From: an uncultured Eubacteriales bacterium
Lineage (GTDB): Bacteria > Bacillota_A > Clostridia > Christensenellales > Aristaeellaceae
NCBI GenBank assembly: GCA_902775835.1
Contig: CACYNZ010000280.1
Span: forward strand, 1-8,102
Length of the DNA: 8,102 nt
Direction of reading: 5' to 3'
The notes beneath the pieces are model-generated. The model did not search any database. It worked only from the letters and a program-made list of their open reading frames with translations, and was not told the DNA's origin. Position 1 is the stretch's first letter, and every line of letters starts with the position of its first letter. Of this stretch, positions 1 through 6,246 are shown one piece after another. The translations under genes and the position numbers were made by a program.

Positions 1-975
1 TTCCACTATGACCGCGTGGAAGTCCGTATCGTGAAGGACCAGAACGCTGAAGCCCAGATGTGGGAAAAGGGCGAACTGGACTACTATTCTCCTGACAGCG
101 ACGCCATCGAGACCTACATCGATGACCCCCGCATGCGGGAAGCCAGCTCCACCACCGTGTTCCACATCGACGTGAACTGCCAGAACCCCGAGAACCCGCT
201 GACCGCGAACCTCAACTACCGCAAGGCCCTGTATCATGCCATGAACCGCGAAGTCATCGCCAGCATCTTCGGCTATCAGCAGCCCAGCGGCGTGTATGTC
301 AACGGTCAGGCCGGCATGTTCTCCGGCGAGATCTATCGTGAAAGCGAAGCCGGCAAGTCCGTGACCGATCTGGTGGAAACCTGGGGTCCCTGGGGCTATA
401 ACCCCGAGCTCGCCAAGGAATACCTCGCCAAGGCGTATGAGGAATGCGGCCTGAGCGATGACACCGTCATCACCCTGATCTATGCCATCGGCTCCACCGA
501 GACCACCTGGCTGAAGACCGGCGAATATCTGCAGGAAGAATTCCCCAAGATCTTTGACGGCAAGATCAATCTTGAGATCAAGGACTACGGCGCCATCAGC
601 GCGACCCAGTTCAAGGCCAGCACCGATGTGTGGGATATGAGCCCCAACGACTGGAGCCGCGGTGCAAGCCGTACCTATCCCTACACCTGCTTCTACTACT
701 ACCGCAGGGCATATGAGAGCCATCCCAACAACTACTTCGACGATGAGTTCGAAGCCCAGTATGACGTGTGCGATTCCGACGAGGTCAAGAGCGACTACGC
801 CCGCCTGCTGGAGGAAACCGCCAAGCTCGAAAAGATCTATCTGGATAAGGTCATTCAGATCCCGATGGTGCAGGCTGTCAGCTACACGCTGATCTCCGAC
901 CGTCTGGAACTGCCGGTGGACGAGTACGTGCCTGGCTTCGGCTGGGGCATTATCTACGCGGATGTCGTAGAGTAA
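1..975 (+). CDS. oppA: Oligopeptide ABC transporter substrate-binding protein, C-terminal part (5' truncated)
   Basis: This is the C-terminal portion of a family 5 extracellular solute-binding protein (SBP_bac_5, OppA/DppA type), which captures peptides or similar ligands outside the membrane and hands them to the permease pair. The frame is open from base 1 (first residues FHYDRVEV), so the signal peptide or lipobox and the N-terminal lobe lie upstream of the window; the GTG at 16 is internal and not a start. Visible family features are an early AQMWEKGELDYY segment (the 'gelDi' stretch typical of the family), NYRKALYHAMNREVIAS (the 'vRqAlayaiDR' helix), YNPELAKEYLAKA (the 'dpekAkelL' helix) and the closing IPMVQAVSYTLISDRL segment. 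It ends with TAA at 973-975. The four following genes form a complete Opp set, which supports the assignment. Ligand specificity cannot be read from the sequence; some family 5 proteins bind oligosaccharides, nickel or opines instead of peptides. Confidence 0.9.
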   Translation, partial: FHYDRVEVRIVKDQNAEAQMWEKGELDYYSPDSDAIETYIDDPRMREASSTTVFHIDVNCQNPENPLTANLNYRKALYHAMNREVIASIFGYQQPSGVYVNGQAGMFSGEIYRESEAGKSVTDLVETWGPWGYNPELAKEYLAKAYEECGLSDDTVITLIYAIGSTETTWLKTGEYLQEEFPKIFDGKINLEIKDYGAISATQFKASTDVWDMSPNDWSRGASRTYPYTCFYYYRRAYESHPNNYFDDEFEAQYDVCDSDEVKSDYARLLEETAKLEKIYLDKVIQIPMVQAVSYTLISDRLELPVDEYVPGFGWGIIYADVVE

Positions 976-998
976 GCATTCCTGCCAGGAACCTTTAC

Positions 999-1040
999 CA
1001 CAGGAATACGCCCTGGGCGTATTCCTGTGTGTTTCATTTT
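999..1040 (+). terminator. Attenuator-like hairpin between oppA and oppB
   Basis: Bases 999-1012 pair perfectly with 1016-1029 (14 bp, GC-rich toward the 3-base loop CTG). The following bases are T-rich but interrupted (TGTTTCATTTT, 1030-1040). A strong stem with a weak T tract fits partial termination and protection of the 3' end of the binding-protein mRNA, which is common between solute-binding protein and permease genes. The oppB ribosome binding site follows at 1048-1055, so transcripts that pass through still express the transporter. The stem is seen directly; its function is inference. Confidence 0.75.
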
Positions 1041-1060
1041 ACGGAACGGGAGAGGACGAA

Positions 1061-2011
1061 ATGGTAAAGTATATCATGGGCAGAATCGGTGCCATGCTGC
1101 TGACTCTGTTCCTGGTCATGACGCTGTCCTTCTGGGTGATCCGTCTCATGCCCATGAGCATCTTTGAAAACCCGGAAGTATCGCCTGAAGTGCAGTACAA
1201 GCTCGAGGAGCGCATGCACCTTCATGATCCCATGGTGGTCCAGTACTACTATTTCCTCGAAGGGATCATCGCGCGCGGCGACTTCGGAACCTCTGTCAAG
1301 CTCAGGCCCGGTCTGGAAGTGTTTGAAATCATCCTGGAGCGCATTCCGCCCACCATGATTCTCAATTTCTTCAGCCTTCTTCTGTCCATTCCCCTGGGCA
1401 TTCTGGCGGGCACGCTGGCGGCCCTGAAGCGGAACCGCTGGCCGGACCACGTGATCTCCTTTGTCATTGTCATATTCATATCCGTTCCGTCCTTCGTGTT
1501 TGCTGCGCTCATGCAGTACCTGTTTACCTTTATCTGGCCCATTTTCCCCACGCTCTACAATACCCAGGCGCCGAACGTATGGGCGGCGTTCCATTCCATG
1601 GTCCTGCCCATCCTCGCCCTGTCCCTGAACCCGATTGCCACCATTGCCCGGTATCTGAGAGGTGAGCTCATCGAAACCCTGTCCTCGGAGTTCATGCTCC
1701 TGGCCAGGACCAAGGGCCTTTCCCAGCGCCAGGCCACCTGGCGGCACGCGTTCCGCAATTCCATGGTGCCCATTGCCAATACCATCATCCCCATGATCAC
1801 GGGCATCATGGGCGGCTCCCTGGTCATCGAGAAGCTGTTCGCCGTGCCCGGCGAGGGCGGACTGCTGGTGGACTCCATCATGGGCGGCGACCATTTCCTG
1901 ACGGTGGCGCTGCTGATCTTCTATTCAACCATGTCCCTGATTACCATTCTCATTGTGGATATTTCCTACGGGATCATTGATCCCCGGATCCGGATCGGAG
2001 GCAGCAAATGA
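1061..2011 (+). CDS. oppB: Oligopeptide ABC transporter permease OppB
   Basis: This is the first integral-membrane subunit of the importer (316 residues, normal for OppB/DppB). It forms the translocation channel together with OppC. Predicted membrane segments by hydrophobicity lie at about residues 9-29, 97-121, 132-155, 173-197, 235-258 and 279-304, with the usual large outer loop after the first. The cytoplasmic EAA loop, which docks onto the ATPases, is at about 210-237 (E210, A215, G219, then ...NSMVP). The N-terminal segment (MVKYIMGRIGAMLLTLFLVM) and the DPRIRIGG tail are typical of the family. The ATG at 1061 is preceded by GGGAGAGG at 1048-1055 with a 5-base spacer, so this start is well supported. 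Its TGA (2009-2011) overlaps the oppC ATG by 4 bp (ATGA), implying translational coupling and equal amounts of the two permeases. Confidence 0.96.
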   Translation: MVKYIMGRIGAMLLTLFLVMTLSFWVIRLMPMSIFENPEVSPEVQYKLEERMHLHDPMVVQYYYFLEGIIARGDFGTSVKLRPGLEVFEIILERIPPTMILNFFSLLLSIPLGILAGTLAALKRNRWPDHVISFVIVIFISVPSFVFAALMQYLFTFIWPIFPTLYNTQAPNVWAAFHSMVLPILALSLNPIATIARYLRGELIETLSSEFMLLARTKGLSQRQATWRHAFRNSMVPIANTIIPMITGIMGGSLVIEKLFAVPGEGGLLVDSIMGGDHFLTVALLIFYSTMSLITILIVDISYGIIDPRIRIGGSK

Positions 2012-3162
2012 TTGTAGAAGAAAGGCAGAACCTCCCGGAAAATATCCGGGATATCCCAAAGGAGAAATTCCGGCTTGCCGACCGGGATACGTCAAGGGAT
2101 GAGGCGTTCACCACCGAGCCCATCGGATTCTACCGTGACGCGTTCCGGCGCCTGCGAAAGAACCGCGTGTCCATGATCAGCCTCACGGCCATTCTGCTGG
2201 TGGTGCTCCTGGCCCTGATCGTGCCGGAAGTGACCGGCTACAGCTATGTCCAGCAGAACGTGAACCAGAAAAACCTGCCGCCGAAGATCCCGGTGCTCGA
2301 AAAGATCGGGATTGCGGACGGCACCCGAGTGATGACCAACCGGAAAAAGAGCTCCATTTCGGACCCCAAACGCTTTCCGGAGGGCTCAGTGGTGGAAATC
2401 CTGCGCGAGTACAAGGTCAGCAAGCAGGACGTGGTGGACATCAAGGTGGACTACTACGTGTACAGCGGCGTGCCGGAGGGCGAGTACCACTGGTTCGGCA
2501 CGGATTACCTGGGCCGTGACCTGCTCACGCGCCTGTTCCGCGGTGCCCGGATTTCCCTGCTCATCGCCCTGATTTCCGTGGTCACCAACCTGGTCATCGG
2601 CATTATCTACGGCTCCGTGGCCGGGTATTACGGCGGCAAGGTGGACATGATCCTGACGCATATCGCGGAAATCCTGGACGGCCTGCCCTACTTGGTGGTA
2701 ACCATCCTGTTCATGCTCCTGTTCGGGGCGGGCATGTTCTCGATCATCCTCGCGCTCACGGTGACCGGCTGGATCGGCACGGCAAGGCTTACTCGTGCCC
2801 AGTTCTATAGGTTCAAGGGCCGCGAGTATGTGCTGTGCGCGCGCACGCTGGGCGTACCGGACCGTCGGCTTATCTTCCGGCATATCCTGCCCAACACGGT
2901 GGGCCCGCTGATCACGCGCGCCATGATCGCCGTGCCCGGCGCCATCTTCTCCGAGTCCTTCCTGGCCTATATCGGTCTTGGCATCACGCCGCCGGAACCC
3001 TCCATCGGCATTCTTCTGTCCAACGGCCAGAGCGTGCTGCTGCAGTATCCGTATCAGGCCTTTTTCCCGGCTGTCCTGATCTCCATCCTCATGGTCGCAT
3101 TCAACATGCTGTCCAACGGACTGCGGGACGCCATGGATCCCAGTCACAGAGGGGAGGAATAA
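2008..3162 (+). CDS. oppC: Oligopeptide ABC transporter permease OppC
   Basis: This is the second membrane subunit, partner of OppB. At 384 residues it is longer than the roughly 300 usual for Proteobacterial OppC. Residues 1-50 are a charged cytoplasmic N-tail ending in FRRLRKNRVSM, typical of the OppC N-terminal domain. The first membrane segment is at about 54-77. An enlarged outer loop at about 78-160 follows, then the hallmark HWFGTDYLGRDLLTRL at 161-176. Further membrane segments are near 180-206, 222-240, 243-258, 298-322 and 347-370. The EAA loop is at 273-296 (E273, A278, G282, ILPN) and contacts an ATPase. The start ATG at 2008 has GGAGG at 1997-2001 with a 6-base spacer and overlaps the end of oppB. 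The extra length sits almost entirely in the 78-160 loop. I believe similar loops occur in other Firmicutes OppC proteins, but that is recall and not a search. Confidence 0.95.
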   Translation: MIVEERQNLPENIRDIPKEKFRLADRDTSRDEAFTTEPIGFYRDAFRRLRKNRVSMISLTAILLVVLLALIVPEVTGYSYVQQNVNQKNLPPKIPVLEKIGIADGTRVMTNRKKSSISDPKRFPEGSVVEILREYKVSKQDVVDIKVDYYVYSGVPEGEYHWFGTDYLGRDLLTRLFRGARISLLIALISVVTNLVIGIIYGSVAGYYGGKVDMILTHIAEILDGLPYLVVTILFMLLFGAGMFSIILALTVTGWIGTARLTRAQFYRFKGREYVLCARTLGVPDRRLIFRHILPNTVGPLITRAMIAVPGAIFSESFLAYIGLGITPPEPSIGILLSNGQSVLLQYPYQAFFPAVLISILMVAFNMLSNGLRDAMDPSHRGEE

Positions 3163-3165
3163 CGC

Positions 3166-4206
3166 ATGGACCAGGAAACCATTCTCAGTGTCCAGGACCT
3201 GCGCGTCTCCTTCCGTGCCTACGGCGGCACCGTCCAGGCACTGCGCGGCATCTCGCTTGAACTGAAAAAGGGCGAAACCCTGGCCATTGTCGGTGAGAGC
3301 GGCAGCGGAAAGTCCGTGACCTCCAAGGCGATCATGGGCATTCTTCCCATGAACGCATCCATTGACGAAGGCAGCATCATGTATGACGGCATGGACCTGA
3401 CCAGGGTCGATGAAAGCCGGATGCATGAGATCCGCGGCAAGCGCATCGGTCTTGTGTTCCAGGACCCGCTGTCCTCGCTGAACCCCATCATGAAGGTAGG
3501 CAAGCAGATCATGGAAGTTCTGACCCGGCAGGGCATGAGCAAGGCCCGGGCCCGGGAGCAGGCGCTTCAGCTCATGCGCGACGTGGGCATTCCGGAGCCC
3601 GAGCGCCGGATTGACCAGTATCCCTTCCAGTTTTCCGGCGGCATGCGCCAGCGCATTGTCATCGCCATTGCCCTGGCCGGAAACCCGGAAATCCTGATCT
3701 GCGACGAGCCCACCACGGCACTGGATGTGACCGTGCAGGCGCGTATTCTGGAGCTTATCAACAAAATCCGTGCCGAGCGCAATCTGTCCGTGATCTTCAT
3801 CACCCATGACATGGGCGTGGTCGCACAGATGGCGGACCGCATCTGCGTCATGTATGCCGGCAAGGTGGTGGAGACCGGCACCGCTGAGGAAATCTTCTTT
3901 GAGCCGGCGCATCCCTATACCTGGGCGCTTCTGTCGTCCATGCCGGACCTGGAGACCAAGGAACGCCTGGAAGCGATCCCGGGCACACCGCCGAACATGA
4001 TCCACCCGCCGAAGGGCGACGCGTTCGCGGTGCGGAACCGGTACGCGCTGGAGATCGACTATGAGATGGAGCCTCCCATGTTCCGGCTCAGTCCCACACA
4101 CATGGCGGCTACATGGCTGCTGCATCCCGACGCGCCGAAGGTGGACATGCCTGAGAGCCTGAAGGAACGAATCCGGAGAATGAAGGAGGCTGGCGCCGTT
4201 GAGTGA
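3166..4206 (+). CDS. oppD: Oligopeptide ABC transporter ATP-binding protein OppD
   Basis: This is one of the two ATPases that power the importer from the cytoplasmic face (346 residues, normal for OppD). The Walker A motif GESGSGKS is at 43-50, the Q-loop glutamine is Q99 in VFQDP, and the signature FSGGMRQR is at 156-163. The Walker B motif is ILICDEP with D180 and catalytic E181, and the H-loop histidine is H214. All residues needed for ATP hydrolysis are present. The C-terminal Opp/Dpp extension starts near 245 (EPAHPYTWALLSSMP) and continues through PPKGDAFAVRNRYALEIDY. In many OppD/DppD proteins this extension carries four cysteines that hold an iron-sulphur cluster. Here the matching positions read D285, N291, D298 and T316, so a cluster is not expected. 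The start ATG at 3166 lies 3 bases after the oppC stop, with GGAGG at 3153-3157 and an 8-base spacer. Confidence 0.96.
   Translation: MDQETILSVQDLRVSFRAYGGTVQALRGISLELKKGETLAIVGESGSGKSVTSKAIMGILPMNASIDEGSIMYDGMDLTRVDESRMHEIRGKRIGLVFQDPLSSLNPIMKVGKQIMEVLTRQGMSKARAREQALQLMRDVGIPEPERRIDQYPFQFSGGMRQRIVIAIALAGNPEILICDEPTTALDVTVQARILELINKIRAERNLSVIFITHDMGVVAQMADRICVMYAGKVVETGTAEEIFFEPAHPYTWALLSSMPDLETKERLEAIPGTPPNMIHPPKGDAFAVRNRYALEIDYEMEPPMFRLSPTHMAATWLLHPDAPKVDMPESLKERIRRMKEAGAVE
4183..4201 (+). promoter_or_regulatory. Ribosome binding site and TTG start of oppF
   Basis: AAGGAGG at 4183-4189 lies 9 bases before TTG at 4199-4201. No ATG or GTG in the oppF frame is as well placed, and the TTG gives the family-typical N-terminus MSEPILQVEHLCQYF. 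The site lies inside the last codons of oppD, so oppF translation is probably coupled to oppD translation. Confidence 0.8.
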
Positions 4207-5218
4207 ACCCATTCTGCAGGTGGAGCATCTGTGTCAGTACTTCACCAGCGGCCGCGGAAAGAACAAGATGACGGTCAAGGCCGTGGACGACGTATCCTTT
4301 GACGTCTATCCCGGTGAGACCTTCGGGCTTGTGGGCGAGAGCGGCTGCGGAAAGACCACCACCGGCCGCACCATTATCCGGCTGTACAACCCCACCAGCG
4401 GAAGCGTGAAGTTCGAGGGCCGGGACCTGACCGGGAAACTGGACAAGGACCTTTCCAGGTTCATTTCCTCGTCCATGGCCATGATCTTTCAGGATCCCAT
4501 TGATTCCCTGAACCCCAGAATGACCATTGAGGAGATCATCGGCGAGAGCCTCATGCTCCGGGGCCTGGACAAGAAGGAAGTGCACCGCGAGGTCATCAGC
4601 GCGCTGGAAAAGGTGGGGCTCACGGAAGAGCATGCCACACGGTACCCGCATGAGTTTTCCGGCGGCCAGCGCCAGCGCATCGGCATTGCGAGGGCAGTGG
4701 TCGCAAGGCCCAAGCTCATTATCGCCGACGAACCCGTGTCCGCCCTGGACGTGTCCATTCAGGCGCAGGTGATCAATCTGCTCAATGACCTGAAGAATGA
4801 ACTGGGCCTGACCATCGTGTTCATCGCGCATAACCTCAGCGTGGTCAAGTATTTCTCGGACCGCATCGGCGTCATGTATTACGGCAAGATGGTGGAGCTG
4901 GCCGAGAGCGACGAGCTCTATGCCCACCCCATGCATCCCTATACCAAAGCGCTGCTCTCCGCTATCCCGCAGCCGAACCCGCTCACCGAGCGCAAGCGTC
5001 AGCGTGTGGACTATGTGCCGGAGCGCGATCACGACTATTCCGTGGAAAAGCCGGACATGCGTGAAGCAGCATGCGCTCCGGCTGCTGAGCGAATAAGCAT
5101 ACGAAAAAAGACAGCTTCCGGAATCCTCGAAGGATTCCCGGAAGCTGTCTTTTCGTTTTGTATTCAGGCGGCGGGTTCCAGCGCCTCAGTGCCGGTCATG
5201 ATGACGTCCTCGCCGTAG
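4199..5218 (+). CDS. oppF: Oligopeptide ABC transporter ATP-binding protein OppF, 3' end probably frameshifted
   Basis: This is the second ATPase of the importer, partner of OppD. The Walker A motif GESGCGKT is at 46-53, Q98 is in the Q-loop (IFQDP), and the signature FSGGQRQR is at 153-160. The Walker B motif LIIADEP has D177 and catalytic E178, and H211 is the H-loop histidine in FIAHNLSVV. The enzyme core is therefore intact. Family similarity continues through DHDYSVEKPDMRE (277-289) and then stops. Residues 290-339 are encoded by the terminator hairpin and the 3' end of the convergent phosphatase gene, and they resemble nothing expected. In the +1 frame the sequence after about 5060 reads QHALRLLSE and ends at TAA 5094-5096, just before the terminator. 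That would give a protein of about 298-300 residues, near the AmiF/OppF length. A small frameshift near 5057-5070, real or a sequencing error, is the best explanation. The start is a TTG overlapping oppD by 8 bp. Confidence 0.9.
   Translation: MSEPILQVEHLCQYFTSGRGKNKMTVKAVDDVSFDVYPGETFGLVGESGCGKTTTGRTIIRLYNPTSGSVKFEGRDLTGKLDKDLSRFISSSMAMIFQDPIDSLNPRMTIEEIIGESLMLRGLDKKEVHREVISALEKVGLTEEHATRYPHEFSGGQRQRIGIARAVVARPKLIIADEPVSALDVSIQAQVINLLNDLKNELGLTIVFIAHNLSVVKYFSDRIGVMYYGKMVELAESDELYAHPMHPYTKALLSAIPQPNPLTERKRQRVDYVPERDHDYSVEKPDMREAACAPAAERISIRKKTASGILEGFPEAVFSFCIQAAGSSASVPVMMTSSP
5104..5159. terminator. Bidirectional intrinsic terminator between convergent oppF and HAD phosphatase genes
   Basis: An outer stem of 14 bp (5106-5119 with 5140-5153) and an inner stem of 8 bp (5120-5127 with 5131-5138) are separated by one bulged base, C5139, and closed by the loop CGA. 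On the plus strand the stem ends in TTTT then CGTTTT (to 5159). On the minus strand the A run at 5104-5109 becomes a six-T tail. It can therefore stop transcripts arriving from either side. It begins about 9 bases after the presumed true oppF stop (5096) and about 10 bases beyond the phosphatase stop (5164-5166). Confidence 0.92.
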
Positions 5219-6216
5219 ATGGTTTCGAACTCATCCCGCATGGAGACAGTCTCAAACCCGAGCTGTTCGCACTGTTTCCGGAACTTCTCGGCTGTTTCCA
5301 GATTCCCGTAGTCCCGGACCGTGTCATCGCAGAGCAGCATGTACGCTTTTCCGCCGTTCTGCACCGTATACTCGCCCATGGCAAGGTCGCCGGAGCTGTT
5401 TCCGAAGGCCAGTACCGGCGGGATCCCGATCTCCTGCACAATGCTGACCACCTTGTTCATCTTCAGGTTCTTGAAGATCATGTTTCCCTCAAGGATGACC
5501 TTGTCCTCCGGCGCGTAGGTGTAGTCCCGGGCGGCGGTGTCACCCTGTCCGGGCGCGGTGAGGGAGAACACGCTGCCAAGGACTCTGGAGGGCGTGATCC
5601 ACGCATCCAGAATACCGCGGTTCAGTTCACGCAGCATGAGGCGCTCCGCGCCGCTGACGATATAGACCTGGAAACCGTGCTCGGCCAGGTACTGGACCAG
5701 GGCGGTCATGGGCTTGTAGAAGCCGCCCTCATAGGTCAGGTTCTCGAACCCCCAGGCCGGCTGCTTCATGAAATCGCGGATGTATGCCTGGTATTCCTCC
5801 ACCGTGAACCCGCGGAAGGCCTCGGCACACATCTGGGCGCTTGACTTGGAGGACTTGGGCTTTTCGCCGCCGCGCAGCAGGTGGTCTTCCAGTGCCTGGC
5901 AGTAGGCCACATCCTCCGGCAGTCCTTCATAGGTGTCGTCGTGGAGCAGGCGGTGCATGAGCAGGCACTGGTCAAAGTAGGTGGGGAACAGCTCGCCGTA
6001 GAGCGTGCCGTCACTGTCAAAGACGGCGATGCGCTTTTCGGGCGGCAGGTAGGAATCGGAAGCTTCATCGGTGACGGAGGCCACAAAGTCCATAATGGAC
6101 GCCATGGCGGGTGAGGAAGCGGACCAGTAGGGGATGGTTTCCCCGGTGGTTTCCATGGCTGCGGCGGAAGAGGCCAGCAGCAGAAGACAGAGAAGGGAAG
6201 CGATCAGACGTTTCAT
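5164..6216 (-). CDS. Exported HAD-superfamily phosphatase
   Basis: This is a 350-residue haloacid dehalogenase-superfamily hydrolase, probably a phosphatase acting outside the membrane. Residues 1-20 form a Sec signal peptide (basic MKR, hydrophobic core, SSAAA before a likely cleavage site); no lipobox is seen. HAD motif I is VFDSDGTL at 65-72, with nucleophile D67 and acid/base D69. Motif II is S188 in IVSGA, motif III is probably K255, and motif IV is GNSSGDLAM with D277. The stretch W31...DFVASVT...PPEKRIAVFD together with GNSxGD resembles a group of secreted HAD hydrolases often labelled phosphoserine phosphatase-like; their real substrates are mostly unknown. The helical cap probably spans about 80-165. 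AGGAGG (minus strand, 6228-6223) lies 6 bases before the ATG, fixing the start. It follows the GH3 gene by 30 bases with no terminator between them, so co-transcription is likely. Confidence 0.9.
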   Translation of the reverse strand: MKRLIASLLCLLLLASSAAAMETTGETIPYWSASSPAMASIMDFVASVTDEASDSYLPPEKRIAVFDSDGTLYGELFPTYFDQCLLMHRLLHDDTYEGLPEDVAYCQALEDHLLRGGEKPKSSKSSAQMCAEAFRGFTVEEYQAYIRDFMKQPAWGFENLTYEGGFYKPMTALVQYLAEHGFQVYIVSGAERLMLRELNRGILDAWITPSRVLGSVFSLTAPGQGDTAARDYTYAPEDKVILEGNMIFKNLKMNKVVSIVQEIGIPPVLAFGNSSGDLAMGEYTVQNGGKAYMLLCDDTVRDYGNLETAEKFRKQCEQLGFETVSMRDEFETIYGEDVIMTGTEALEPAA

Positions 6217-6228
6217 GGAATTCCTCCT
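6217..6228 (-). promoter_or_regulatory. Strong ribosome binding site of the HAD phosphatase gene
   Basis: Read on the minus strand, a perfect AGGAGG (6228-6223) is followed by the spacer AATTCC and then ATG at 6216. This supports the start that includes the signal peptide. The site sits in the 30-base gap after the GH3 stop, so the phosphatase can be translated independently from the shared message. Confidence 0.85.
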
Positions 6229-6246
6229 GATATAAATGCTTGATGT

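Noticed and set aside
1984..1993. Ten-base palindrome CCGGATCCGG near the end of oppB
   Set aside because: It encodes the conserved DPRIRIGG tail; chance codon repetition is enough to explain it.
3545..3556. Perfect 12-base palindrome CCCGGGCCCGGG
   Set aside because: It lies inside oppD and simply encodes part of an alternating Ala-Arg stretch (KARARE); nothing suggests a binding site.
2386..4212. A 608-codon open frame on the minus strand opposite oppC and oppD
   Set aside because: It is rich in His, Gln, Asp, Gly and Arg with no recognisable domain. It lies antisense to two clearly conserved genes and is explained by GC-rich codon bias in the true genes.
4109..5032. A 307-codon open frame on the minus strand opposite oppF, and a similar 286-codon frame at 1034-1894 opposite oppB
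   Set aside because: Both have the same antisense composition, no domains, and no supporting ribosome binding site that I could see.
5158..5844. A 228-codon plus-strand frame opposite the HAD phosphatase gene
   Set aside because: It is a shadow of the phosphatase gene, whose catalytic motifs and signal peptide are clear on the other strand.
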